DNA of 64,000 nucleotides from Plutella xylostella (GCF_932276165.1 NC_063987.1:7750001-7814000), one strand, 5' to 3'; positions 35,628 through 47,132 are shown, counted from the first letter of the stretch. Notes: generated by a model not told the origin, from the letters alone. Program-made: numbers and translations.

Positions 35628-36522
35628 AAGTTTCCGCGTGGACTTTTCCACTTAAAACAAATATTGACCTATGAATTACTATTAATTATACTTACAGTAA
35701 GTAAATATATAGATGTCCTCACATATTTGTTTATTTATATGGAAAAGCTGTTTTTTTTCTTTTTGTTTAAGTATATTGTTTTTTTTTTATCTTTACAGAA
35801 TGAGTGCCGGGCTGAATAAAGGCTCACTGAATGTTGCCCAAGAATATAAATCATAATTTGGGTGAGAAATAAAGTGTTGTCAGTGTGGAATGCATAATCT
35901 GCCGGCTTCCGCTTACATCGTCTTCGTTACAGCAATCAGTTACAATACAAATAGATAAAAGATAACACTGTAATATCAACAGAATGTGGAACACCCTCCC
36001 CACCTTTAATACGAGAGCTGTAAAGCCGAAATTCGGTTACAACCCGTATTCTACGGGTGGCAGGAGCCTATGAGTTTGTGTGTCTACTCTAATTTTGTAG
36101 ATTAAAATCAGTGCACGATAACCTTTTTGGTGCTATGACTAAAATGTAACCTGTCGAAGATTAAGCTGATCTTATATGATACTTATTCTTACTTTATTTT
36201 CTCATTTCCTTTTATATCTTCCAATACTCTGAATAAAAAATGTACGGTCTACTTAAACATATATCTATAACTATGTAATTTATATTTTTAAAAAGTTACC
36301 GTTTTATCAGTAAGTTTCGTTGTTTATATTTTTTAAACTAGAAAATCTGATGGGTTCTGGTTATCGTGAACTACCTAATGATAGGTGTTCTTATGTTATT
36401 AGAATAATTCAGTAGTATATACACGCACTCTTCATCTAGCGAATAACCTACACAGACTACAAGAGTTAGAATATTTTATATTTATAGTCAAATGTAGCGA
36501 TGCTTCAGATGCAAAAACTTAC
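35628..36522. other. gene-free stretch
   Basis: AT-rich. I see no exon or repeat boundary. If the donor at 36522 is real, this is the start of a long intron. Confidence 0.35.
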
Positions 36523-36790
36523 CTGCGTAAAGTCCGGTACCGACAGCAAAAAACCGCGAGCCTCCGATATCAAATATGACCGTTCCGTTACACACCTACT
36601 GGGATATTTTGCTGACCGCACCTATTTCCCAACGAAGTGTCACTTTCGTATATCGCGCACATACGTTTCATATCACTGTCCACTTGCGGTTAACAACACT
36701 AGTACAAATCGACAATACGGTATAGAATCGAGAAGGTATCGGGTACCAGAACCATTTCTCTCCGGTGTTTCCTTGTGAGCTGAAATCCAC
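36523..36790 (-). other. candidate non-coding leader exon
   Basis: On the minus strand the sequence ACGCAG|GTAAGT at 36523/36522 is a perfect 5' splice site next to DNA that is richer in CG than its surroundings. The segment upstream has stops in all frames, so it would be 5' UTR. The nearest downstream acceptor with good signals on this strand is that of the FGF exon at 17377. A 19-kb intron joining them is possible but unproven. Extent upstream unknown. Confidence 0.35.
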
Positions 36791-37690
36791 AAACACATGT
36801 ATTAGTTGTCACCTCGCTACTTGCACAGCGATACCGGGACTTTCTCGACCGCACCACAATCGCCACGATTATCACTGAACTACAAAAATCAAGAGACGGA
36901 ATCAGTGTTTGCTTTTAATTAAGAAATTCACGTCACATTTTTAAATGTTTGTTCAAACGGTGAGAACGCGCGAAAAGGCCGCCTAAAGACCGGCCTACGC
37001 CGTCTAAATGGGACCTCCGTGACGACAGAATTTTTGTGAAGCAATTAGCAGATTACTGTCGCCGGGCGAAGGCAAAGGAACTTTTTCTGGCAGACTTTTT
37101 GCCTGAAGCGGTTTCGTAACAGTCGAACGCAGCACAGAGTCAATGCACTGAAAACGGCCCAAATCCAGCGTCACGTGTCTACTACAGGCACAGCCTAGCT
37201 CTAGGAGTTTTCTTTTCACGTAGGTATTCTAGAGGCGGGTTTCCCGCTCGCTCGGCCGACCTTCGCTGCACTGTTATGCAACCCCCAACCCGACGCGTCT
37301 CGTCACTCCACCGAAAACTCTCCGAAAAACTTGTTACACGAAACTTTATCGCACGTCGGGAAAATTAGCGGAAAACTCATAACCTCAAAAGTGAAAGTCG
37401 AGAAACTTTTTCCGTCGCTTTTTTTTTTGGTGCTCAGTGATAATTCGGCGTTGGTATTTTGATCACATGGTAGTGGTGTTACCTACGATGTGTTTTCGTG
37501 AGCGTGATCGGGCGCGATCAGTGGCGGCGCGGGACGTCCGTGCGGGGCTGCGGCGCGCGTGTGACTGCCGACGCTACCGGCCAGCCGGCTCGCGCCCGGT
37601 ATCTGGAGCGAACGATAAAATTGTCTTCAAAAAGCTCAGACCGTCGCACACCTCAGACGGTACAGTTAGCAGATAAAACAAGGATTCATC
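36791..37690. promoter_or_regulatory. CpG-rich block, putative promoter region
   Basis: Between about 36950 and 37640 the sequence is much richer in G, C and CpG than the flanks (CGCGCGAAAAGG, GGGCGCGATCAGTGGCGG, CGGCGCGCGTGTGACTG). The only other such block in the window is at the FGF exon. The open frames here run in several overlapping phases with no domain, as expected of GC-rich non-coding DNA. It may hold transcription start sites for the minus-strand leader exon. Confidence 0.4.
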
Positions 37691-37694
37691 TCTG

Positions 37695-37832
37695 TAAGGT
37701 TGCCTGTAAGAGATCGCCCTCAGCGATAAGGCCGCCTATTGTACATTAGTTCTAGTCTATAAGTATGTTTTTTTTGTATGTCTGATTTATGTGGTGTTCA
37801 ATAAAGCAATATTCTATTCTATTCTATTCTAA
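37695..37832 (+). repeat. LINE 3' end with (ATTCT)n tail
   Basis: GCGATAAGGCCGCC is followed by TTCAATAAAGCAATATT and a short run of ATTCT. A 5'-truncated tail of the family also at 4926, 38038 and 42536. Confidence 0.75.
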
Positions 37833-38037
37833 GACTTACTTGTTGTAGATGAGAATGGTATTTAATAATGACACAATGTTTCAGTAATATCATCACCGTC
37901 GCTTAAGTATAGAAAAAAAGCATTAAAACTTCAACTCTTCTTGTTGTTAAAATGTACACCTAGCAGAGAGACACTAATCGACCAAAGGATACATGTAAAA
38001 AAGTACTTAGGTATATTTATGTCTAGTATAAAAGTAA

Positions 38038-38152
38038 GTATAAAAATCGCTTTTAGTGATAAGACCGCCTTTTTTGTACCTATGTGTTTGTATTTAAGCT
38101 TTGTATAATCTATTCTTGTGTACAAATAAAGAATATTGTATTCTATTCTAAA
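38038..38152 (+). repeat. LINE 3' end, same family
   Basis: AATCGCTTTTAGTGATAAG, then ACAAATAAAGAATATTG and ATTCTATTCT. Lies 205 bp beyond the previous copy in the same orientation. Confidence 0.75.
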
Positions 38153-39061
38153 CGCAAATTGACAGATAAGTAGGTAATGAGAGTTGGCAATCAATATAAA
38201 AACCATTCGGTACCTATCATATTAACTTCCCTTTTATTAGCTAATTAGTACTAATAAATAAATTGAAATTATATTTATTAGAATTAAAATCAAATTAATT
38301 AATTTCCACTTAGATAAGACAATATTTAAGTATATGTATTGTATACAGTATACGACAGACGAATTTATGTAGGTAAGTAGGTGTATCAATTGATTCAATA
38401 TAATACATAAAAAAACAAGTCCTCCATTTTTTTATAATGAATTTTCAATAACCGATAAAGCTAAGAAGGAAAAGAATTTCCATTCAATAAGTATAGAATT
38501 TGACTGAGTACAAAATATGATCAATGTAAAATACTTATCGTTATAGCTGAACATAAAAGAGTAGAGAATCATTGAGGGCGTGGCAATCTAAGAAAGTGGC
38601 CACACTATTATAGTATAGAAAACGGACAAAAGTATCACGATACTTTAGCAGAAAAAATCAAAACGAGAAATGTTTCAAATATTTACTAATTATAAAATGC
38701 CACTTTTTGGGGAGGTTTATGTTAAGAGAAGAAATTAGTAGGGGAAAGGGGGGCAGTCTTGAATGAATTTCATTAAATCAAATCAACTGTAACTTTTATT
38801 TCATTGTGTATTTCATAATGTTTTTTTGCACTGAAACACATGTTGGTTATCCCATTATGTAATTACAATAGGAGAAAAGTGATAGTATCACACATTGATA
38901 TTTTATTACAGTTTTTTCTTGCTCAGGAAAAAGTTCAAATGTGCCCCGGCAATTCTTCTAAAACTGTGTTTACCGATTTTCCTGCAACAAATTATTGAAT
39001 TGGTCAGAAAAGCAGTGACTTGCAAATTATTATGTCTGGGGAATTTATACCGACTCTTACA
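38153..39061. other. gene-free AT-rich stretch
   Basis: Nothing recognised. Confidence 0.4.
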
Positions 39062-39199
39062 CTGAGTTGCAGAAAGGATCTTTAAGTTAATGTCGGCATT
39101 ATAGGTATTGTTGCCTTGCTTTGACAGTATACGGACAGAAAGAGACAGACATAGATTTAATGTCCACATTAGCTTAAAGTCCCTTTCTGCAACTCGGCA
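39062..39199. mobile_element. MITE with GAGTTGCAGAAAGG termini
   Basis: GAGTTGCAGAAAGG with TTTAAGTTAATGTCGGCATT on the left and the complementary TAATGTCCACATTAGC with CCTTTCTGCAACTC on the right give about 45-bp arms. Non-coding. Confidence 0.75.
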
Positions 39200-40275
39200 T
39201 TACATATTTTTACAATAGGTACTCTAACACGGGGAGACCGACACGCATAGACACCTACAGCTGTAAAACTTATCGATACCCTTTTTGAGTCGGGGGTTAG
39301 TAACAAAAGTATCTAGACCTGATGTTTTAACAACATTAGCATCCAGACCCTGATGTCATGTTACGTTTGACACTAGTATTTTCTAACCTCTATAAGAATA
39401 ACAAATACACATTGAAAGGCATTCTATTACATCAAAATAGTACTTTTTTACAAGAAATATAAGCAATGTATGTTAATGGTTAGAAATTAAGTAGGTACCT
39501 ACTCACCAGTATAAAACGCTGCTCTTTCATAAACATCGTATATATTGACTGATACTTCTCCAGCCTCATTCTCCGCCAATCATCGTAGGTAAACGCTGCT
39601 GTTTTATTCATTTTCACTTCGTGAACAAACTCAACAATCCACAAAACTCCAATATTAAGCAAAATTCGATTTGTTTATACAGGAACAGGGCGAGTTTGAC
39701 ATTCAAACCATAGAAACGGACCACAAATCACAAGTTTTTTTTTATTGCCAGGTTTAAATCTGTTTAGTTCCAAAAACATTAATCTCTACTCTTTTGTGTT
39801 CAGCTATACCTACATTCCTAATTCACTGATAAATTCCCAACCTCTGGAACCTACTACATAAGTATTTATAATACTAGGATCCCACCCCACGTTGAAGAGC
39901 ACATCCGAGAGATGCCAGTATGCCACAGCTCCTTACTCTAATCTTACTTTGTTCTAAGACTTTTGGAAATTCGCGAAAAAAATCTACTTTCCATTCTTAG
40001 AAAAAAGATCACGTGACCAACAATGTATCTTTGAAGTACCTACCTCTAGTACTTACCTCGTAAAAATAAAATTTGCAAATAATAATAAAAGTTGATATGA
40101 ATGACGAGTAATGACGAGTTGTGTTGTGTCATTGTGTCACTATAGGTACTCGTCGCTACGAAAGTTACGTTAGTACGGAAATCCCTGAAATCGTTGCAAA
40201 AGTAGCAAATACTTACTGCACCGACTGGAAATCGAACCTGGTACCCCGACGCAACATCTAGGTATACTTACTATA
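39200..40275. other. gene-free stretch
   Basis: No gene. A segment around 39950-40045 (GAAATTCGCGAAAAAAATC and GATCACGTGACCAACAA) matches the interior of the MITE at 40276 in reverse and is a decayed copy. Confidence 0.4.
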
Positions 40276-40479
40276 CAGGGTGTTGCAAAAAAGGTATACT
40301 AATAAACAAAAAAAAAACATTTTCCATAGAAACTACGTTGATCACCTGACTTTTTACTATGGAGAATGACTTTTTTTTTCGCGAATTTTGAAATTCTGTT
40401 TTCAGTTTCGGGCTTAGATATACCATGATGCACATGTTGTTTTTGGCTTAGTACCTATACCCTTTTTTGCAACACTCTG
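40276..40479. mobile_element. TA-flanked MITE, CAGGGTGTTGCAAAAA family
   Basis: Left end CAGGGTGTTGCAAAAAAGGT and right end CCCTTTTTTGCAACACTCTG are inverted, with TA at 40274-40275 and 40480-40481. Tc1/mariner-type. A copy retaining only the right part is at 44555-44695. Confidence 0.8.
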
Positions 40480-40844
40480 TATAATGTCTACGTCTCGTTG
40501 ATCGGCAAGTAAAGTTACAGTACAGTTAATTTAATACACCGTGTCTAGTACCTAATAGAAATATGTGAAAGTCATACATAGTTATATTTTTTAACACTTA
40601 AGTATGCTCTGAAAATACCAACGTACGAAAAGGAGGCATGATAAATTAGATATTTTCTTACTTACCAGCTTTTTCTAAAAATGCTAATAAATCATGATAA
40701 ATAGTTAAAACCGTCTGAAACGACTAATTAAGTGCAACTTCGATTTTAATTACAATTACAACAAGATGGTTAGCGCAGCAGTTTTGTTTTCCTAGACTTC
40801 CAGAGCGCTGCGCCTGACCCTATCATTAACACGCCATCCATCCT

Positions 40845-41015
40845 GTGGGGTTACCTACCACCACCGAACATTAGCAATTAACAAACCATAAGCAGCATCG
40901 CTTGCGTGTCAAACATCTGTCAAATCCATACAAGTTACGTCAGATTTGACAAGCTCGCCCTCGCGACGCTGCTTAATGAAAGTTCATTGCTTACGTTCGG
41001 CGGTGGTAACCCCAC
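40845..41015. mobile_element. 171-bp MITE, GTGGGGTTACC family
   Basis: GTGGGGTTACC ... ATTAGCAATTAAC on the left pairs with TTCATTGCTTACG ... GGTAACCCCAC on the right (about 50-bp imperfect arms). The central part is non-coding. It splits GC-richer repeat sequence that resumes after 41015. Confidence 0.8.
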
Positions 41016-41149
41016 TGTACTCAGCAGCCGCCGGCCTCCGTCCAGCTAGTCAGTACTTTACTTGTTTTTCTATTGCCCAGCCCAGCAGCTTTGTTTGTTT
41101 GTATTGTATTGTATTTTTTTAGTTTTTTTAATTGTTCTTTGTAGTATTA

Positions 41150-41212
41150 TTTTTGTTTCTCTTTTTATTGTTCAGTGTGTCAAATAAATGTTTCTTTCTT
41201 TCTTTCCTTGCA
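41150..41212 (+). repeat. retroelement tail ending in (TTTC)n
   Basis: CAAATAAATGTTTC runs into TTTCTTTCTTTC, the layout of a non-LTR 3' end with a tetramer repeat. Confidence 0.5.
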
Positions 41213-41539
41213 CTCGCAGCTCGCCTTCCACTGTACGCCGCCTAGCGTGCACGGGATGACCGCCTCTGCGGCCTTCTAGTGGTTTCCACTCGTATGCGAT
41301 GCTTGCTATAAGCTAGAAAGTCCCTACTTAGGCGTAAATAATTTTCCCGTAGTTTCCCCTTATTACCTACGCCTGAAAATTGGCTTGTATTTAAACTTGC
41401 ACAAAAAAATATTCAATTCTACCTCCAATAAATTCGAAATCTTCGCTGTAACGTCATTTATTTCTTAAAAATAGATAACTTACATAGTAGTAAATGACTT
41501 CATAATTTATTTGTAAATTCCCTTTTAGAGTATCGACTT

Positions 41540-42211
41540 CCCATCCCTAGCCAGCGAAGCGGTCTTTTGTTCTTGTCCCCACCTATCGCGGCAGCCCCAC
41601 TCGGTGGCCACTGGCTCTCGATCATTCGGCCACGGGCTACGGCATGACTGCGCGTGACCCTACCTCACGGCAGTCCTCTAGGTGCCTAGGCCGCTCAAAG
41701 GGTCGAATGACCTAGACCTTACCAGTGGTACCTTGTGCGTGTCTTCCCCAATATCGGGTCCAAGGTCCACGCTACTACTCCAAGGTTCACGCTACGACAA
41801 CGGCACTTCTACGTATTTCTACGGCTCGCCCTCTTCGTGCTGGTTCGGCTACCCCCCTACCTTCGTGTTCCTGACTACGCCGACGAGTCTGCACTCCACG
41901 CACACGCTACGGCCACGTGACCTGCCTGCCTACCTACCGGGCCACTGGAGAAGAGGACTTCCACGCTGGTCGCATTATCAGGATTCCACGCCGATACTCT
42001 TCGACTCAGGGGAGTCCCTATCCGTACCGACTGAAAAGTGACTGATCGTGTAGTGTAGGCCTAACCCACGTTGACCTAAATACATTTGTGTCGAGCTGAA
42101 CCCTGGCTTTCTGATTTCTACCTCTCCACTTATTTAGCCATTTTTAATAAGCGCGACACCGCCAAAACGGATAAATCGTCACCAAATCATGTCTAATCAA
42201 TCAATCAATCA
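41540..42211 (+). other. GC-rich unidentified block ending in (AATC)n
   Basis: About 650 bp with a markedly higher GC content than the flanks. Open frames of up to 119 aa (41682-42041) have no domain I recognise; two short near-repeats (CCAAGGTCCACGCTAC and CCAAGGTTCACGCTAC) occur at 41760-41796. It ends at 42195-42211 in four AATC units, as some non-LTR elements do. It could be a 5'-truncated retroelement or a decayed LTR. Not identified. Confidence 0.35.
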
Positions 42212-42535
42212 TATTGCAGAAATGAAACTAATTACATTTTTACTTTTTCTTCTTCTTCTAGTGCCTCTCCACTACTGGAGGTTGGCGGACATTTTTACTG
42301 CATACCATAAAACTATATCAACGCCATTTAAATTTATTTCAAACCAGAAAAGGTATATTGTCGCTAAGTAGATGTAACCAATATTTTTATTTTATGAGTA
42401 AGTATCATTTTTGACACCCTGCTAAGTCAAAAAAGTAATCGTACCCTAAAGAAAGTAACTTTTTAAAATGCTTTTAGAATTAAATAATTACTATCATAGA
42501 ATAACGAGTACTAGTGCTATCTTTAACCATAAGGT

Positions 42536-42662
42536 TGTCTTGAAAAAATCGCTTTAAGCTATAACACCGCCATTTTTGTACATTTGTGCTAGTATTTAAG
42601 TTATGTAAGTTTATTCTATGTGTGTGTACAAATAAAGAATATTCTATCTATCTATCTATTTT
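42536..42662 (+). repeat. LINE 3' end with (ATCT)n tail
   Basis: Fourth copy of the GATAAGGCCGCC family (here CTATAACACCGCC), ending ACAAATAAAGAATATTC and ATCTATCTATCT. Confidence 0.7.
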
Positions 42663-43116
42663 TATATCTTCTAATGAGGATGGGGATGGGGATGCGAATT
42701 TAGATACGGATGGGAATATGTATAGGGACGGGGACAGGGGGGAAGCTGGGGCCGTGCGCGCTAGTTATATCCACTTAGCGACAATATAGCTTATATTAGT
42801 TTGAAATCATTTTTAATTATGTTCATACAATTTTTATGGTCTATAAATAGTGTCTATAATCATTTCTACAATATTATAGTAAAAATTATTTGGTGATGAT
42901 TTATCCATTTTGGTGACAAAAAAAAATATCTATTGTAAATTTGCAATTATTTTGAGGCGTGTTTATTTATTTTGGAACTTAAACTGTTTTGGAGAATATT
43001 GTGGTGATGATTTAAATTGTACTTACCCCTGAAAATTCTGCCCATAGTAGGAATTTGATAAACTGTTAGATACCCATTCAGTAGTTTTTCTATCATTACT
43101 CAGTCTCTACACTTAT

Positions 43117-43370
43117 ATAAAATAATAATTAAAAAACCGACTTCAAAAAACCACTAAAATGTAAGAAATAATTTAAGGTTTACTCAAATTCTACTAAATG
43201 TTGGTGCGGTGACAAAGTAATCTAAAGAAATATGGCACCCACTTCAAAAAAGAACAGTTCCTGCTTAGGTATATTTGTACTGTCACATACGAGTAGAATT
43301 TGAGTAAACCTTAAATTATTTCTTACATTTTTGTGGTTTTTTGAATTCGGTTTTTTAATTATTATTTTAT
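43117..43370. mobile_element. MITE with 79-bp inverted arms
   Basis: Arms 43117-43195 and 43292-43370 match at about 77 of 79 positions. They include AAAAAACCGACTTC at the outside and AGTAGAATTTGAGTAAACC at the inside. The spacer is 96 bp. No coding capacity. The outer ACCGACTTC motif is the complement of GAAGTCGGT found at the end of the neighbouring repeat at 43862. Confidence 0.85.
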
Positions 43371-43559
43371 TTTATAGTTTTTAGTTTATTTGGCATCATT
43401 TTCAGTCAAAATTAAGGTGCAAATGATACCAAAAAGTCCTACTAATCAATACGAATCATTCAAGCCTAAACACGAAGTAGTTGCTATATACCGTTGAAGA
43501 ATTCCCCTGACTGCCTTCCGTTTCCATCATCATATCAGCTCAAGGTCACTATCATATTT

Positions 43560-43868
43560 TTTTGTTATAAGAACTATATTTACGTTCTTAATTTCATTAG
43601 AATCGGTTAATATGTGCCCAAAATGGAAATTCATACCCTGTTTTTACCCCTTTACCCACCCTTAGGGATGAGATAAAATTCTGAAAAAAAAATGGGACCT
43701 GGGAGCTCCCCAGGTTGAGCAACCCAATACAACAAAAAAAGAATTTTCAAAATCGGTTCATAAACGGCGGAGTAATCGGTGAACATACATAAACAAAAAA
43801 AATAAAATTAATATCCCGACGAATTGAGAAACTCCTCCTTTTTTTGAAGTCGGTTAAAAAAAAATCAG
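43560..43868 (+). repeat. dispersed repeat ending in GAAGTCGGTTAAAAA
   Basis: Contains AAGAATTTTCAAAATCGGTT, CGGCGGAGTAATCGGTGAAC and the terminus CTCCTCCTTTTTTTGAAGTC. A fragment of the same repeat interrupts the SINE at 32903. A very common lepidopteran dispersed sequence of uncertain class. Confidence 0.7.
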
Positions 43869-44554
43869 TGGTTGGTAGGTTGTAACTTTTCTAACAAAAG
43901 TACATACCTACCTACCTACATACAGTCAAACTGATATATCCTTTTTTTTAATGGCTACTTGATCAAATTTTAATTTACAAAATAGAGCTTCTCCCTTTAC
44001 TTACAACCTAGGAAAATATTGTAAATAAAAAAAACCGCCATTTTAAGTGCGTGTTGGACTCGCCCATTGAGTATTCCGTAAAAGTCTACATACCTAGGAA
44101 CCTGAGATAGTTTTCCTTTTAATTTCGTCATAGGTAGGTATAACATAACACGCGTTTTTCAACAATCATATTTTTCGAATTGTGCCCCGAATATAATATT
44201 ATTAAGATAGAATCTATGTACTACATCCGTGTTTTCTTCATATTTTTTGAACCAACAATTTAGCCAGCTGGGTCAGGGTCAGAATCAACTGAGTCAACTG
44301 ACTCGAAAAAAGGAGGAGGTTTTCAATACTAAATGTATACTTTTTTGAAAAATTTAAAGTAAATTACCTACAGTAAAACTATGAAGTCCTGAAAACGGAA
44401 GTGGATCCTAACTAATTGTTAAAGACCGTATTAAATCAATTTAGGTGTTATTATATTTATTTAAAGAAAAATCCTTAAAAAAACCATCATCAACCGGAAT
44501 TTTATTTTTATTATATACTTAAGTAGGTATATACCTACCTAAATATAAGTAAAA

Positions 44555-44695
44555 AACTTTGTTGGTCATGTGACTTTCTAATATGGAGAACTAATTTTTT
44601 TATTCGCGAATTTCCAAAACTCGTAGAACAAAAGTTGTTCAGAATGACCCCCTGAGTCACCCCCTTTCGGCTTAGTATACCCTTTTTGCAACATT
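44555..44695 (+). mobile_element. partial MITE, CAGGGTGTTGCAAAAA family
   Basis: Matches the right two-thirds of 40276-40479 (ATTCGCGAATTTCC, GGCTTAGTATACCC, TTTTTGCAACA); the left end is missing. Confidence 0.65.
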
Positions 44696-44721
44696 AATAT
44701 AATAATATAAACACTCACACC

Positions 44722-44966
44722 TTGTACCTACTAATGTATGTACTCCCTTGCGGGGTAGGCAGAGGTGCATTTCTGCACCCACTTTTCGCCAGAGTTTATG
44801 TTAGTCCCAATGTAATAGGGGGCGGGCATATTGCCATTTTACGGGCACATCCAAGACCCGAGAACAAATATCTGTGTTTAAACAAATGTTTGTCCCTGCC
44901 GGGAATCAAACCCGGGAACTTCGGCTCAGTAGTCAGGGTCACTAAACACTACGCCATTCGGTCATC
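44722..44966 (-). mobile_element. tRNA-headed SINE, shorter form
   Basis: The head (about 44966-44897) resembles that of the SINE at 22938 (TAGTGTTTAGTGACCCTGAC; B-box GGGTTTGATTCCC). The tail resembles that of the SINE at 29094 (CACCTCTGCCTACCCC and a terminal TACATACAT). Confidence 0.75.
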
Positions 44967-45334
44967 AAAGATTTATTTAAGATTTATTTATTTCACCAAA
45001 AACATACGTACAAAGTATATTGAGCACTGTTTAAACTGTTTTCCGAACTAGATATCAAATAAATCAATTAAATATTCTTTATTTCTTTAACAAACTTATA
45101 GCTAGTCTTACATACAAGGTTGGAACCACCTAGTAAGCATAAAAATACTTGTGGTCCACAGACAGGTGGTCCCGCTCTTTTCATAACAAACAGTGGCTGT
45201 TTTCTAATTAGGACGTTAAGTAAGTACAAACATTATTTTTAAATTAAGTAGGTATACAAATTTGTTATATTTAAAGTAATATGGTTAGTGTGTGTGTGTG
45301 TATGTGTGTGTGTGTGTGTGTGGGTGGGTGTGTG

Positions 45335-45367
<33 letters not shown>

Positions 45368-45432
45368 GTGTGTGTGTATGTGTGTATGTTTGCTGCTACA
45401 TACATAAATAAATAATTACATAAATATATAAT

Positions 45433-46712
45433 CTACGATGAATATTTTAGGAGTGTCTCTACGTCACCGTAATCAAGTTTATCTAACCATTCTGTAACAG
45501 TCCTTTTACAATCGCGAATAATCATAGGGTATATGCTAAGAGCTTTGTTTACCTGTTTGTATACGTGAGCTGCTTGCTTATCGTATTGATTACTTGCAAA
45601 TGCCGTTTTTTAGGGTTCCGTAGCCAAAATGGCAAAAACGGAACCCTTATAGTTTCGTCATGTCCGTCTGTCCGTCTGTCCGTCTGTCACAGCCGATTTA
45701 CTCGGAAACTATAAGTACTACAGTGATGAAATTTGATGGGAATATGTGTTGTATGAACCGCTACAAAAATATGACACTAAATAGTAAAAAAAAGAATTGG
45801 GGGTGGGGCCCCCCATACATGTAACTGAGGGATGAAATTTTTTTTTTCGATGTACATACCCGTGTGGGGTATCAATGGAAAGGTCTTTTAAAATGATATA
45901 AAGTTTTCTAAAAAACATTTTTCTTAAAGTGAACGGTTTTTGAGATATCAGCTCTCAAAGTCGTAATAAGTATGCCCCCCCCCCCTCTATTTTTATAACT
46001 ACGGGGTACTTATAAAATTCTAAAAAAAATAGAGGTGATGCATGCTAATTAACTCTTTCAACGATTTTTGGTTTGATCAAAGTATCTCTTATAGTTTTTG
46101 AGATAGGTTGATTTAATTGCTGCTACGGAACCCTTTGTGCGCGAGCCCGACTCGCACTTGGCCGGTTTTTTAAAATGGAAGGGATAGCAAGATCCTTTCT
46201 CCTTCTATTGAGAAAGGATTGATCAAAAGCAAAATATTTATGAAACCTTAAAATTATATTCAAAATGTATAGCTTTCTCACAGTTAGGACATGGCTATTA
46301 GAATATAGCAGAGTAGTAGGGTATCTGTAATGCTTAGAAAACATCACCTTTAATAGAGATTGTTGTTCTCTTTCCACTTCTATGAATTTGGTTTTAGACG
46401 AACCACCCCATACTGGTATGCAATACATTAGGATAGGTTGGGCTAGTGCAATATAAATTTTAGTCAAAAGTGCGGGTGACGCTACATGTCTTAGAATTTT
46501 AAAAATCCATATCAACTTTCGAATCCTGCATGTTACAAGATCTATTTGTAAGTGCCACGTCAAGCGTTGATCTATAATAACTCCCAGATATCTAATAGAG
46601 TGCACTTTGTCTAGAGTGGGGCAGTTGCATAAATTAATACAGTCGTGTATTTTTAGGTTGAAAGTATTAGATATAAATCTGTATTTCAGAAGACAGTTCT
46701 CTTCCAGATTAG
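45433..46712 (-). pseudogene. LINE ORF2 C-terminal part, split by an insertion
   Basis: The upstream piece reads RYLGVIIDQRLTWHLQI, PILMYCIPVWGGSS and LNRRRKDLAIPSIL, the post-YADD thumb region of CR1/jockey-type RTs. The frame then runs a few residues into the inserted element before a stop. Beyond the insertion, a second frame reads QYDKQAAHVYKQVNKALSI, then RDCKRTVTEWLDKLDYGD and ends at TAG 45433-45435. This matches the usual C-terminal 'N-LP---R---- FK--L--WL' pattern. The catalytic core is absent in this 5'-truncated copy, so it was dead before or without the insertion. Confidence 0.75.
45612..46165 (+). mobile_element. non-autonomous DNA element, GGGTTCCGTAGCC family, copy 1
   Basis: Begins AGGGTTCCGTAGCC and ends GCTACGGAACCC ... 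CTCGCACTTGGCCGGTTTTT. The 14-bp AGGGTTCCGTAGC block is inverted near both ends. A (GTCCGTCT)n tract lies near the left end. Both junctions fall in A/T runs, so the exact target duplication is ambiguous. It is inserted in the RT gene of the LINE at 45060. A 66-aa antisense frame (45718-45918) is identical in the second copy at 50156, but I regard it as a by-product of sequence identity, not as a gene. Confidence 0.85.
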
Positions 46713-46779
46713 GCCCTTACTGGTAAGTAAACAAAAATAGAACACAAAATCAAATAATAATTTAAATTAATTTTATAAC

Positions 46780-46785
46780 CAGTGT

Positions 46786-46846
<61 letters not shown>

Positions 46847-46871
46847 GTGTGTGTGTTCGTGTGTGTGTGTT
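46780..46871 (+). repeat. (TG)n microsatellite
   Basis: About 90 bp of nearly pure TG with TTTG interruptions. A second long TG tract lies at 45284-45400 and a short (CA)n tract at 47947-47970. Confidence 0.9.
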
Positions 46872-47132
46872 TTCTGAGGAAATTTGTTTTATGTAAAATA
46901 TAATAGACTAGGCAGAAAACAAAATAAAATTAGTAGTGTCTACTGCACTATTTCTAATATGCTTTCAGTCTCCGAGTATGATAGATTAAGTAGATAATTT
47001 GTGATAACGAATTTAGCTTTATGTTTTATTAAGTTGTTAATCATTATTATTTTGCTCAATTTATTATAGATAAAAGGACCTATACCATACATGTTCTGTG
47101 TATTGCGCTTTTAGTGCCATCTGTTGGTTGTG

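Larger units (their letters stand above)
45060..46715 (-). mobile_element. 5'-truncated LINE interrupted by a DNA element
   Basis: On the minus strand: RT C-terminal coding sequence (46712-46166), an inserted non-autonomous element (45612-46165), the last ~60 codons of the same protein (45612-45433), then a 3' UTR containing a long (TG)n microsatellite (45284-45400) and ending in AATAAAGAATATT at about 45075. The 5' junction is close to 46715. Confidence 0.8.

Noticed and set aside
36500..36778. 92-aa plus-strand frame at 36500-36778
   Set aside because: It reads across a perfect minus-strand splice donor and has no domain. The minus-strand leader-exon interpretation fits better.
45718..45918. 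66-aa frame identical at 45718-45918 and 50246-50446
   Set aside because: Its conservation is explained by the high nucleotide identity of the two element copies. The composition shows no coding signature and no domain.
46123..46165. C-terminal residues of the RT frame ending at 46123
   Set aside because: The last ~14 residues are read from the inserted GGGTTCCGTAGCC element, not from the LINE.
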